Shown one piece after another: positions 16,027-27,210 of a stretch of 60,000 nucleotides of DNA. The translations under genes and the position numbers were made by a program. The DNA is from Nymphaea colorata. Taxonomy: Eukaryota > Streptophyta > Magnoliopsida > Nymphaeales > Nymphaeaceae. The notes below the pieces were generated by a model, which was not told where the DNA came from, made no database searches, and worked only from the letters and a program-made list of their open reading frames with translations. Where the stretch lies: the NCBI RefSeq assembly GCF_008831285.2, contig NC_045138.2, forward strand, positions 31,159,934 through 31,219,933, given 5' to 3'. Position 1 is the first letter of the stretch; each line of letters opens with the position of its first letter.

Positions 16027-17010
16027 GTCATCAACATACATATTATGCCTAATATTGCGTAGATTCAGTTCTATGCAACCCTTTGCCTTGTTAACAACAA
16101 TTGCCATTGACTAGGCTATTCTCAAGTTCAAGCTGAGTCGGGTCAATAAATGGAACCCGATCAAATGCCTTAAGCAACAACTCAAGCTTGAGTTGACTAA
16201 CTAGAACTAGGTTTGGTTAAGCTTGGATATAGATTTGCCTTGAGGTTAGCCGATCTTTTTATTAAAAAAAATTTTTTTTTAACATGAACAGCTACAAAAA
16301 GAATTGAACCTGCAAACTCGGGTTTTGCTAGCTACAGTCAAACCCATTGAACCTGTTAGCTTTTTGTAATTATGTAGATATTATCTTACCACATGCTTAA
16401 CCAAGTATAATGAGACGACTTTGTGAGTTTGACTCGTTTATTTGTTCGAGTCTATTTCTTAGCTTGAACTTGACCCATTTTTTAAATGAGTAGGACTCGA
16501 GCCAAGTTTAGCCAAGCGAGTTGAAGTCGAAAATGAGTTGAGCATGAGTTGTGTTTAGCTAAGTAAATTCAAGGCGAAGCTAAGTTGGCTTGACTTGTTG
16601 AACATCTCTACCATTCATCCACAAGTTAGTACCTAGCGAGTTATCTTTTTTTTTCAAAAAAATAACAATGTAAAAAGAAAAAGCGACTACCAACTTGCTT
16701 CGTTGACCTAAACAACAGTCAGAGCGCGCCAACATGGTGTGTTGACCGCCGCATGAAGCACCGACGGATCATGAACAGTGCGCGTAATTGAGACGAGTAA
16801 ATGACGGAGTGAAATATGGTTGAACTTTTCAAAGTTTGAGGGCGAAGAATCATTTGGCGGCCGACTCTTGCGAAGAAGATCAAGCGTCAGCAGAAGGTAG
16901 TAGCAGCAAGTAGATCGTTGTCAATCAATAAATGCCTCGAGTGCTGACTTAGCCGTTTTCTTTTTACTGAATAAATTAAGGGAAAAGCAAAACTCAGGGT
17001 ATCGTAAATT
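14341..17010. other. Intergenic region between divergent peroxidase copies 3 and 4
   Basis: It holds the PRX-3 upstream region with a (GA)n tract near 14455-14480, and an inverted copy of the dispersed repeat (15158-15592). A (TC)10 tract runs into a long (TA)n tract at 15956-16022. A CTCGA/TTGAG-rich degenerate tract lies at 16120-16610, and the PRX-4 upstream region starts at about 16740. No gene was seen. Confidence 0.6.
15158..15592 (-). repeat. Inverted copy of the dispersed repeat, both ends present
   Basis: It starts gggatgtcaactggttag and ends gtacaattgacatcgct, so the two ends are short inverted repeats of ggatgtcaa. The interior matches the 3105-3500 copy in reverse (atttggatttggatttgaat, then acgaagaaaat, then catatctgaatctgaa). 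This is the best-bounded copy in the window, at about 435 bp. Confidence 0.5.
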
Positions 17011-17017
17011 TTCAGTC

Positions 17018-17025
17018 TATAAATA
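17018..17025 (+). promoter_or_regulatory. TATA box of PRX-4
   Basis: TATAAATA lies 96 bp before the ATG in the sequence cagtctataaatactcacca, which is also found before copy 1. The promoter looks intact although the coding region is broken. Confidence 0.7.
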
Positions 17026-17113
17026 CTCACCACGTCCAAGGAGTTCTACAACAAACCCCCACAGCCAACATCTCTCTCTCTCTGTGTGTGAGTTGTGAGT
17101 TTAATTGGCAACC

Positions 17114-18383
17114 ATGGCCAAGATTTCTGTATTATCAGTGTTAGTGGTGGTGATGGGTTTGGTGTTTGCTTCAGGGGTTACTTGCCAACAGCTCTCCCCC
17201 TCCTTCTACTTCAGAACTTGCCCACGGGCTCTGCCTGTCATAAGGAGAGAAGTTTTTTCTGCCGTCGCAAAGGAGCCAAGGATGGGAGCCTCGTTGCTGC
17301 GCCTTCACTTCCACGACTGCTTTGTCAATGTACTTCTACTCACACACACTCTCATTTCTCAACCATAAACTGAACACCAAAATCCCATTTCCCTTACTGC
17401 AAATCCTGCGTAGAATATTGTTTTAATGGTTCACTTTTGCCGGAAAAGTAGTCGGACATTACTTAACTGGTTGCCTCCGTGTTTACAGGGCTGCGATGGT
17501 TCCGTCCTCTTGGACGACACGCCGACCATGACAGGGGAGAAGAACTCCCTGGCCAACGCCAATTCGGCCAGGGGGTTTGAGGTCATCGACAGCATCAAGT
17601 CGGCTGTCGACCGTGCTTGTGGTGGCAGCGTCGTCTCCTCCCCGTGATTCCGTGGTCGCTGTGAGTACTCCTTCCTCGCCCTTACAAACTTATTAATTAT
17701 CATGGTGGAGCATTTTGATCATGAGTGTCCACTTGATTCCATGAGGAAAATGTACACTAAACCACTTGACCTGAGAAAGTCTTGGTCTCTAGAGTCTAAA
17801 CTAACTTATATATACGTGAATATATGTGCAGCTAGGAGGACCATCATGGCGGGTGCAACTGGGAAGGAGAGACTCCACCACTGCCAGCAAAGATGCTGCA
17901 GACACCAACCTTCCGTCTCCCTTCTCCAGCCTCGCCACCCTCATCTCCAGCTTCCAGAGCAAAGGCCTGAATGCCAGAGACCTGGTTGCACTCTCTGGAG
18001 CTCACACCATTGGCCAAGCACAGTGCAGGTTCTTCAGAGCCCGCATCTACAACGACACCAACATCGATCCTCAGTTCGCAAGCTCGCTGCAGGGGTCATG
18101 TCCTGCCTCTGGTGGAGACAACAACCTCTCTCCTTTGGATCGCTTCACGCCCACGAGATTTGATGGGGCTTACTTTGGCAACTTGATGTCAAGGAGAGGG
18201 TTGCTGCATTCAGATCAGGAGCTCTTCAACAATGGAACGACGGATCAGATAGTGAGAGCCTACAGCTTCAACCCTCGCCTTTTCTCTGCAGACTTTGCTC
18301 GTGCCATGGTTAAGATGGGGAACTTAAGCCCCCTCACTGGGACCAATGGCCAGATTCGACAAAACTGCAGGAGGGTCAACTGA
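17114..18383 (+). pseudogene. Class III peroxidase, copy 4, frameshifted in exon 2
   Basis: It has the same layout as the other copies: exon 1 17114-17329, exon 2 17489-17660, exon 3 17832-18383. Exon 2 is 172 nt against 195 nt in all three sisters. After GGSVVS about 23 nt are missing, which removes the CADILAVAA stretch, including a conserved disulphide cysteine. The frame then shifts and a TGA follows at 17645-17647. The predicted product is about 124 aa and lacks the proximal histidine. All splice sites, the promoter and the whole of exon 3 (183 codons) are intact, so the lesion is young. Introns 1 and 2 (159 and 171 nt) nearly match copy 1 (160 and 171 nt). An assembly error is possible. 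Confidence 0.85.
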
Positions 18384-19472
18384 GAAAGGGAAAAAGATTC
18401 AAAGCTTTTTGAGCCACACCTCAATCATTTTCTCCATGTTAAAGTGTATTTTCTTTTTCAATAATGAAAGGAAGAAAGTATTATATATTTCCCGTTGTTT
18501 CAATTTCAAGTGTATAACTTGAAGTAAAGTCATCCCTAAACCATCTAGAGCAAAATAATTGAGAGAGAGAGAGAGAGAAAAAAGAATTGGCAGGTGCTAA
18601 ACACTTAAATGCTTGACTGATAAAGAACAATCCCAGTTATTTTTTTTTTGTATAAATAGTTGAAAAAAGAACAAGGAGAAAAAAATGGTAATGAGGTACT
18701 TTTTTCATATAATATTATTAGTTCATATTTTTTATTTTTTTCTCTTCATTGCGAATTTAAGAAAGATCAAGAGCTGATATTCGTTAGCAGGGTAGCATTT
18801 AAGCGTTATATATATATATATATATTGTAATGAATGGTTGAAAGAAAAATACGTAAAAATGTGTGAACTAATATTAAATGATGAAAATGTATATCATTTT
18901 TTCTCATTATTTTTCTTTCAACTATCTATCTACTAAGATAACTCATACATCTCTTAGGGGCGAACTATGTGACTCTTATGGCTACTGTTCAATTCTCTCA
19001 TTCTCGTATATATACCAAATAGTGAATATTTTTTGACAACAAACTTTTAAGGCTACTCATGTAGCATCTAGCCGGATTGAATTGTGTGTGTGTCTATATA
19101 TAGCCACACACACACACACACACACACGATTCAATCTTTTCAGATTTTAGATGAGTAACATATAAAATTGTGTTGTTAAAAAACAGTTATTACACTGGCA
19201 TATATTACTTATGTGATTCACCTCTCTTAAGTGAACTTAATTGTGTAGGACAAGAATGAACGCACAATCATATAGTATATAGACATGCCCATGAGTTGAA
19301 CGTTAACCCCTCAGATGAGGACTGACCACAAAATCTTATGAGGACAATAGACCATGAGCAATCTGAGAATGCAGTGTACCGAGGAAACGAATTAACGCAA
19401 TCTTAAGTACGTCTACAATGCTCTCTACAGTACTGCAGCTCTCTTATTTACATGCAATTAAAAGTGGGCTGA

Positions 19473-19556
19473 CTACTGAGATAACGTCCCAGCCATAAAG
19501 ACAGAGCTCATCCCCAGCATGGCTTCCTGCTCAACCATTTGCACGGCTGAATTTAT
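19473..19556 (-). other. Possible orphan terminal coding exon
   Basis: On the minus strand, a good acceptor (gattttccag) is followed by 27 codons and a TAG. They read INSAVQMVEQEAMLGM and continue SSVFMAGTLSQ. Composition is codon-like and higher in GC than the surroundings. I do not recognise the family and found no convincing partner exon upstream (toward 21 kb). It may be a captured exon, the end of a broken gene, or chance. Confidence 0.2.
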
Positions 19557-19659
19557 CTGGAAAATCAAGTAGGTGGTGATCAATTAAGCGCAAAGCATAA
19601 TCAAGCAGCATACTGCTGCATATTGAGTTAATGTGAGTTGAAGCATATATTCAAACACA

Positions 19660-19803
19660 ACATTTTGTTACTGTCTTACGAATCTGTTCCAAAAAGTGGA
19701 GCACATTTATAAACACTTGTTGCCATGTTTTATGAATCTGCCTTACTTGTTAGGGCAGGTTCATAAGACAGTAATTGAGTGTTACTATTACCAAACAGCC
19801 ATA
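19660..19803 (-). mobile_element. MITE-like element ending GGCTGTTTGGTAATA
   Basis: The end reads tactattaccaaacagcc, the reverse of the ggccgtttggtaataatac that opens 55797. Both contain a phrase about ttcataagacagtaa or ttataagacaataac near the other end. It is a short, non-coding AT-rich element; the left end and target duplication are unclear. Confidence 0.35.
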
Positions 19804-20461
19804 AAATATATATGAAGATCTTTTATGTATGCTTTAATACCATAGAGGTGTAAGTTTTTTAACATAAGTTCTGATCATTCAAAATGGGGCCTATCTTAAA
19901 TTTATAGTTCTAACAAATTATGGATTTAGGACCGTGGATTTAAGATCTTCATTAGGGATCTCATGGAACCCAAGGATCTAAAATCAAAGAAAGGGATGTT
20001 TGACTTGGCATGTATGAATTTCATGGTGCAAGGTTTACAAATTGAACAATATCGGCCGCATTAGATCTCCAAGTAAATCCGCGTTGTCATTAATCAGGGG
20101 AGGACAATCACAATCTATGTCTATTAGTGAGCATTATCTATTAATTATGTTTCTATTCGTTTCGTGACCTTGCCGTATATTATTACAGTTTAATTTGTTA
20201 TTTTTAGTAGTTATTTTAAATGTAATTACTAGATCTTTTATTGTCAAATGCTGTTCTTAAAACAAGTACTCAACACAAATTAGTTTTACCAGGCCGGTGC
20301 AACATGAGCACCGCACGAAACATATTTCCTGCAGTATCAAAAGTCTATTTCAGTGTTTCTTTGCCACTTACAACCAATTCGGCTGATCATTGAGTTGAAA
20401 CATTGACTGAAATGGGAGACCTGACTGATTTGATTTTCAAACTCTTTTCATCAAAGAGAAG

Positions 20462-20498
<37 letters not shown>

Positions 20499-21399
20499 CA
20501 AAAACTTGTAAAGAACATTACACCAGTCATTTTCCAAATTGTAATTATAAAAATTTTGCGTAATGGCAGTTTATCCATCCCAGCTCTAATTTTTTGTGAG
20601 CAGGTCCAGTTCATGGATTCTAAAAATTTACACTAGATGGCAGTACAGAACAGTGTCGCTTTCATTTTTTTATTAGCTTTATCCGATATCTGGCACACAA
20701 AAAAATTGTGTTTTATGTTAAAAATATATATATCAACGTAGTAAATAGATCTTTAATTAGAAATACTTTCGCTTCTACAGTTAAGTTAATTATGTTGTTG
20801 TGTGTCGAATGTTATCGAATAGTTAAAAATTAAAAATCTATCACTAAAGAACAATATTAGCCAAAGGTTTATGATGTATGTAATAACGGATCATGATGTT
20901 TGAGCAACCATTCCTTGTGATTTTAACTATCAATTTCAAATTTTTAACCATCCGATGGTACGAAATTCTCCGCGTAACTGTGAACTATGCTTTGAGAAGC
21001 ATTTACCGTGTGTAAATAATCATACAAATCTTTCGTTAAACAATATTGCAAACCATAGTTTTTTTCTTTCACTCAGTCCACGTGTTTACTGCTTTAGTAG
21101 CCGCCACTCATCAACGGCGGATCGAGCTCTTCGTGAGCGTATCCATATCTTGGGTATGGAGACTTCCACGGTTCCCCGTTCTCTGTGGCAGAGCATCTGC
21201 GGTGGACCTGAATTGCCTTTACTGCCAGTTCTCGAGACTTCCTTCCAGAGGACCACAGCCACACACGCACATGGAAGGCGAGAGTCTACGGCCAACCATT
21301 TTCAGTGTCACACCATCACCCAAGAGAAGGAAGACAAAGAAACGGCTTACAACAGAAAAATAACCAAAAGAAGGAGTGCAGTAGAAGAACGGGAAGAAA

Positions 21400-24300
21400 A
21401 TGGCTTCTTTGATTACTCAATCTCCATCTTCCGTTCTGCAGGGAAAAGTAAGCCTCAAAATCCCACCTGCCCATAGTCCTGCAACCATACTCACTCCCAC
21501 CACCAGCAGCAGAAGAAGAAGGAACGGATGCCCCATGAGACTCGCAGTCAATGCCTCCTCAGTTTCTGCTTCTCCTGAAACAGCAGAGAAACCAATCGTC
21601 GATCTCGAATTCATTGGGGTCTCTCTCTCTCTTTCTTTCTCTCAATAGAATACTTTTATGTTCTAATTCTTGGTTAATGTGGTGGTGACGGTGGTTGATG
21701 TGATGACCAAAGAGCAGGAGCAGGCAGGGGCAGATGGTTCGTATCCGGTGACGAAGGCGTCGGCAGTGAGCGGCGAGAAGGTGCTCAGGAACCTCATGCT
21801 CGAGCACAAGATCGACCTCTACGCCGCCTATGTGAGTTATTTATCTCTGCTCCCCTCCTCCCATTTTCGGTTTTCTAAATCGCTCCACTTGATTTGGGCT
21901 CCCGTATTACGCTGAACCAGGGGCTCTCGTTAACAGCCCCTTCCGACCTTTCTCACCTTTCCCTTCGTTGTTGGATTTAGTAGTAAATATAGTTATCAGG
22001 GGGTCGGGGTCTGATCCCAGTTCTTCGTCGGACCTTCTTTATCACTACCAACCCTCTGGTCTTATGGGATTTAGGACGGCCCGTGTTTAAGTTGAGAAAA
22101 CGATTCCTCTTCCATGGGAAAATCCTTACATTTTCCTGCGACACCAATTCAGATTAAACATGGAAATGGACGATAGTGTGATGGTGATTCAAGCTCGGAC
22201 CATTTGAATGTAGCAGATGATAGAGAAGGGACTCGGCAAATTTTAGTTGGCGTTTCTACCGATTATCGTGTACGTCCTATCACCCACAGTCGGATTCTCT
22301 TTCACAGGCCTATCTTCACTCTGCATGTCCTGTATCATGCAGTGTTTTGGCTAAGGTCGCCGATTCCTGATTTCATGGTTCTGTGTTATTCGTTAATTCA
22401 CAGAGTTCATGAGCATGCTTTCATCGGTTCAATTATCTTTGTTTCAGTCGTCAAACAAGCTGCAATGGCTTTGCAGGGAAAAGTGATGAACTGCGGGGGT
22501 GGTGGAAGCTGCGGCACTTGTATTGTTGAGGTAATGTGGCCTGTTCCCCATCTGCATCATATTGCTTTCTCTCTTTCTCTGATACATACACGCGGACAGG
22601 CATATTGCCATAAAGCCCCTGTCAATAAGTTGCTTTTCTTTCTTGGTATTACGAAAATGGCCGATGAGTTCTCGAATTTTCTTGAGCTGTTCTAATTATA
22701 GGTGAAAAGCTCTTAAAAATGTGAGGAGAGCATGGGAAAGAAAGAATAAATTTGGTTTATTGCATGCCCTGATCGTGATAGCTTCATTTTAATTGTTTTA
22801 CCACGTCAGGACTGATGTTGATAAGCAACATCAGGTAGTTACTTTAACCTGCAGTTGTGGTGACAGCAATTGCAGAAATGGAAAAATGGCATTCTTGGAT
22901 AGACTATTGTTAGTTTGGTCTGCAGATGCTTTGAGGAAAAAAAAACAATTATCTTGTAGTCACAGAAAATGTGTTCTAGTTTATTATTTTCTGTACTTAT
23001 TCAAACCCTTTTGTTTTTGTTTAGTATGAAATTTCCTGTATTAGATTTTCTGCCGTGCTGACTTGGCTGATTTTTATTGATCCCAGATCCTTGATGGCAA
23101 GGACCTCCTAAGTGAAAGAACAAATGCTGAGTTGCGGTATCTTAAGAAGGTACTACCTTGAATTCTTATAATAATCTGAAGAAACCGAAAACCATCTCTA
23201 TTTTTCTTTCTCATGTGAATCCATGATTTTAATGAAATTGTGGACATCAGCAAGAGTTTCATTCGTGTTTTCCACTCCAAATTAATTTTCAGAAACCGGA
23301 TTCCTGGAGGCTGGCTTGTCAAACGATTGTTGGGAATAAAACTAATTCTGGAAAGGTATGCATTTCTGATTTTCCTACTGAATTGAGGTGTTTATTCTTT
23401 GTATTTATGAAGCTATCATGCAAAGAAATATGAACTTGGTCATGTACTCTGTAGCTTACGCATACACCAGGGCTGGTCAGGTTGAAGTATTAATTATTAT
23501 TTTGACGATTATAACAAATCTTACCTGCTCAAGAGACTATGTATCCACCCAAAATCTGATGTAAACTATGGACTCTTAAGCACACCACAAGTGACAATCC
23601 CAAAGATGAAGATTACCCTATTTAGACACATGAGAGATATAAAAAAAGCCCTGATGCTTTTGTAAAGTAGTCTGAAGCACTTGAACTTGTTAGGACTCAT
23701 TTTTTTCTTTTTCTCCATTGCTTTTCTCTCACTTGGTTGCTAATCTAAATTCAACACAAGTTACCTTGTCAGCCAGCCCTGTGTGCCTAACTGCCTATAC
23801 TTTCACTAATCTTTGACATGCCAGAACCCTGCCTGGGACCTGTGTTTCTCAGAGGAAAAACAGATGAACTTCTGTCTAAACCCCATGTATCTTTTCTCAT
23901 GTGGTAATGATAAAGGAAAAAGTAAAAATAAAAAATCTTTAAACTATGTTCTTGCTAAAAGTGTAGGGAATACCGAGTTTCCTTTTCAACTCTTTTGTCA
24001 GAAATGGTACTATCGAATAGAGATGTTGACACAAGCATGTAACAGCAATAGACACAGTGATGAATAATTCTGATTCCTTGTGATCTAATACAAGTTATTT
24101 CAGCAGTTATCTCTGATTCTTTGTTATTTAATACGATTTATTTTGGCAGTTGAGCAAGTAATGATTGCCAATTATTTGTGGAGTTAGTAAGGCAGTAAAG
24201 CATTGTCCAATACTCTGTTTTCTGTTAGACCTTCCCATGGCTTATTGCCTTTATTACTCTTTGGCACTACTTACCTAAAGTACATTATTAAGTGGATTGT

Positions 24301-24994
24301 AATGGCATCCAGTCTCCTAGTGGCTATGCTTTTGTGTGGTTGTGAAATTGAACTTAAACATATACCTAACCATTATCTTGGAGCATCTTTCCTGGAATTC
24401 ATGCCCCTCTTGATTCCCATCCACACCGGGTGGACAATGCTTTAGGAGTCATTGTTTTATGGTGGCACCATTGTAGTGGTTTCCAGCCTATAGTGGTTAT
24501 CCTGCACGTCGTGTACTGGTTTTCAACCTTTTAGCAGTTTGAAATAGGAAACATGTCTACTGGTTTTCAACCTTTTAGCAGTTTGAAATAGGAAACATGT
24601 CTAAGGGTCAACACCGTCTCATGTATACATCATTCTCTTATTGAACTTGTGGGAATTTTACTGTCAAGAATCAAGAACAGGCACCTATGGAGTACCATTT
24701 GCAAATTCAACTGCTCTGTTTGTTTGTAGGTCATGTATAAGTAGTCAATTTTGTGGTGTTTGTAGATTTTTAGAAACTAATAATGCTCAAGACACAAAGT
24801 TTTATTGATAGAGACCTAGAGGGCCTTGTCTTTTCAATGGCAATGACTTGTTGCAAAAAGCAGGATAACTTTTGAAGCAGTTTAGCTTAGTGAACTATTG
24901 TTACTGTGGCACTTGATTTTCTGTCAAAAATAGAACTAATCTTTCTTTTTTGATGTAGGTTATTGTCCAATGCAAACCACAGTGGAAGAAGTAA
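21400..24994 (+). CDS. PNSB3: Photosynthetic NDH subunit of subcomplex B 3 (ferredoxin-like)
   Basis: This is a 2Fe-2S ferredoxin-like subunit of the chloroplast NADH dehydrogenase-like complex, which drives cyclic electron flow round photosystem I. The six exons are 21400-21618 (73 codons), about 21718-21831 (38), 22477-22530 (18), 23087-23149 (21), 23293-23355 (21) and 24959-24994 (11 plus TAA). All introns are phase 0 GT-AG; the product is about 182 aa. Residues 1-50 are Ser/Arg-rich, as in a plastid transit peptide. Next come DGSYPVTKASAVSGEK and a cluster-binding loop NCGGGGSCGTC (CX5CX2C). A fourth Cys sits in WRLACQTIVGNK, and the end is VIVQCKPQWKK. Exon 2 may start at 21715, 21718 or 21724, since all three acceptors keep the frame. 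Overall similarity to Arabidopsis NDF4 is strong from memory. Confidence 0.92.
24514..24601. repeat. Two-copy 44-bp tandem duplication in PNSB3 intron 5
   Basis: The unit starting tactggttttcaacc and ending aaacatgtc occurs twice in direct tandem with essentially no divergence. It is intronic, so no coding effect is expected. Confidence 0.85.
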
Positions 24995-26084
24995 TTACAA
25001 GAAAAAATGATGAGTATGCTACAATAAGTAATGGTTAATCTTAAAGAACTATGTCATTAATCTTTCCTTTTTTATGCTATATGGAACTATAAGGAAAAAC
25101 AAATCTTGTGCATTCTTATATGGCACTGACCTTTCCAACTGCCTAATTAGTAGTTATATGATCTGTTGCTATTCTAGGTTGGCACCCATGATCCTCTACG
25201 GATGAAGTAATATAAGAGCTCGTGGCACATTCGTTGGCATTCTTATGAGAATGAAAAGAAGATAATCACTTACCGAGCTGAATGTATTTAGTATCCTTAA
25301 ATATCTTTAGTTCATTTGGTTTTCTCCTCCTTTTTTATCTCTTCTTCTACTTAAGGTGACTGAAGTACATTATCATATCCATTCTTTGATTCATTTGTGT
25401 TGTTTATGCTTGCTATGTCAACATTTACATATCGTGGTGGTCAAGAGATTTCCTTTCGGATTGAAATACTTGAAGTTCTTGAAACCTTTATTTTGGTGTC
25501 TCAGTTTGGAAGTGGCTACTTTGGGAAAATCTGGCTCTGGTGGTGTAGCTGGTTAGGAGCCCCTTGTTATTCACTCAATAATTGGCTGCTTTTATATTAA
25601 GCCGGTCATGAAGAGCATGAAAAGGCGGCAAAGAATAAGCAAAAGAAACCGCCATGCATCGTCGCCATTCCAAGTACAAAGAAACAAGTGAGGAAATAAA
25701 AAATAACAACCACACCTTCATCTTAGAATTCCGAAAGCGATGACCATTGAGAATATTGATTCCTTTCAGTTTGCTCTTAAATGGTGCCATTCCCGTCTCT
25801 CCTCCCGAAAGTTTAGCTATTATACATTATTATTTATCAACAGCATAAAATGATTCAAGCAGGATGTCGGAAGGGAAAGGGCCATGATAAAATTATTAAT
25901 GTCATCAACGAATTGTATACATAGAAATGAAAAACGAAAGGAAAATTTGTAATAATCATAAAACCCCTTTAACTGGAATTACTTTAAAAGAAGGACACTA
26001 AGGAGAGTAAAGAGAATTCAAATAACAGTAGCTAGCTAAACTCTAAGTGCCAGTTTGTTTGGGGTTAGGCCTCTACCTTTATTC

Positions 26085-26195
26085 CAACAAAATGGTTATG
26101 TATAATATGGTTATGTATAAGGGAAGACTAAAACACGAACAACAAAATGGTTATGTATAATATGGTTATGAATAAGGGAAGACTAAAACACAAAC
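26085..26195. repeat. Two-copy 55-bp tandem duplication
   Basis: The unit caacaaaatggttatgtata and its continuation through agggaagactaaaacac occurs twice with a 55-bp period and only a few mismatches. Inside each unit the word tggttatgtataa is itself doubled. Confidence 0.8.
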
Positions 26196-26639
26196 GAATT
26201 GACACAACCTTTTTACCAAAAAAAAATTATAAAAAACATAGCTTACAAGCTATGCATATATATATTCAAGTAAGCAAAATAATAAGGAGGATCATTGGTA
26301 TGATCCATGATCAAACGTCCTATGTTAACTGTGCACTTTACTCCACAAAAATTCTCATTTGAATTTGGTGAAGGCACTCAGTCTAGCCTGCATGTGGCAG
26401 ACGTTCTTTCAGTCTTTGTCTAGTTTTTCACACCCAATCTTGGATAAGGAAAACAATTACATAGTCACTACCATATTTCTTATGAAATCTGAGAATGCAC
26501 TCCAAGACTTTTATTTCTCCTTCATGAATCCTTTCACAATCCTTGATAATGACCACACAACCTAGTTGGCCATTATCCACATAGTTCAATCCAACTATTT
26601 TCGGTCCATGCTTGGTTCTACACTGTAGAGCTCAATTTC

Positions 26640-27210
26640 AATTTCCATCCAAATTATCAGTTTAATTTTTGTCTCATAATGCCACTTGATAATGCCACTT
26701 GATAAGATGTAAAACTATCCATGTTGCTCCTCCAAACTTCTCTTTTGAACCTGCTAACTTGGAGTTCAAGACTGTTACAAAAACATCTTACTTTTGAGGC
26801 ACCACATATTTCAGCAAACAACTCAGAAGGCCATCCTGCAGCGCCAACGCCTTTACTTTTCTGGTATCCTAGCTTGTAGTCATCTCTTGAACTCATCTGC
26901 AATTTCTCCTTGAAAAAACTTCACTCTACCAAACTTTGCAGCAATATACCTTCAAACTTCCTTTACTACCTTATATTTTATTAAGACATGAGAATTTGTC
27001 TCCTCTCTGCATAATGACAAAAAGAATAATGCTTTGTTAGCTGAATCCGAGCCTTTTGAATCCTATCAAGGGTTGGTAGTTTGCCTTCACAAGCAATGTA
27101 GGAGTGCGAACAGCTCTTGGCCGGGGCCTGGCCTAGCGTGTCCAAATCTTCTTCTGCCACCAATCTTTAGCACCCTCAATTCGATACTTCTTGATAATCT
27201 CTCCTGCCTT
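26640..27210 (-). mobile_element. Decayed LINE ORF2 end (zf-RVT domain)
   Basis: The minus strand near 27040-27110 reads KLPTLDRIQKARIQL, a typical start of the reverse-transcriptase zinc-binding (zf-RVT) domain at the C-terminus of plant LINE ORF2. A Cys-His-like pair (SFCHYAERR) follows. After a frameshift the text HVLIKYKVVKEV follows, and further on EFKR-LQARIPEK. Several stops interrupt it. It is a relic with no start or poly-A end recognised. Confidence 0.55.

Larger units (their letters stand above)
18384..21399. other. Intergenic region between the peroxidase cluster and PNSB3
   Basis: It contains low-complexity AT sequence, a (GA)n tract near 18560, a short (TA)n near 18810, and (GT)n/(CA)n tracts near 19085-19128. 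It also holds a MITE-like element ending at about 19803, a possible orphan exon (19473-19556) and a (TA)n tract (20464-20497). The last few hundred bases are probably promoter and 5' UTR of PNSB3. The long plus-strand frame at 20955-21476 has no family resemblance and overlaps PNSB3 exon 1 out of frame. Confidence 0.5.

Noticed and set aside
17105-17113. Upstream in-frame start giving an extra MAT at the N-terminus of peroxidase copies 1 and 4
   Set aside because: The triplet is TTG, not ATG; starting at the ATG of atggccaag gives 72-residue first exons in all four copies.
20286-20328. Minus-strand stretch EICFVRCSCCTGL between AG and GT, reminiscent of the YABBY zinc-finger start
   Set aside because: Only about 11 residues match loosely, with no other YABBY exon nearby; chance is the simpler explanation.
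20955-21476. 173-codon plus-strand frame
   Set aside because: It overlaps PNSB3 exon 1 in another frame and has no family resemblance; it is likely upstream and 5' UTR sequence.
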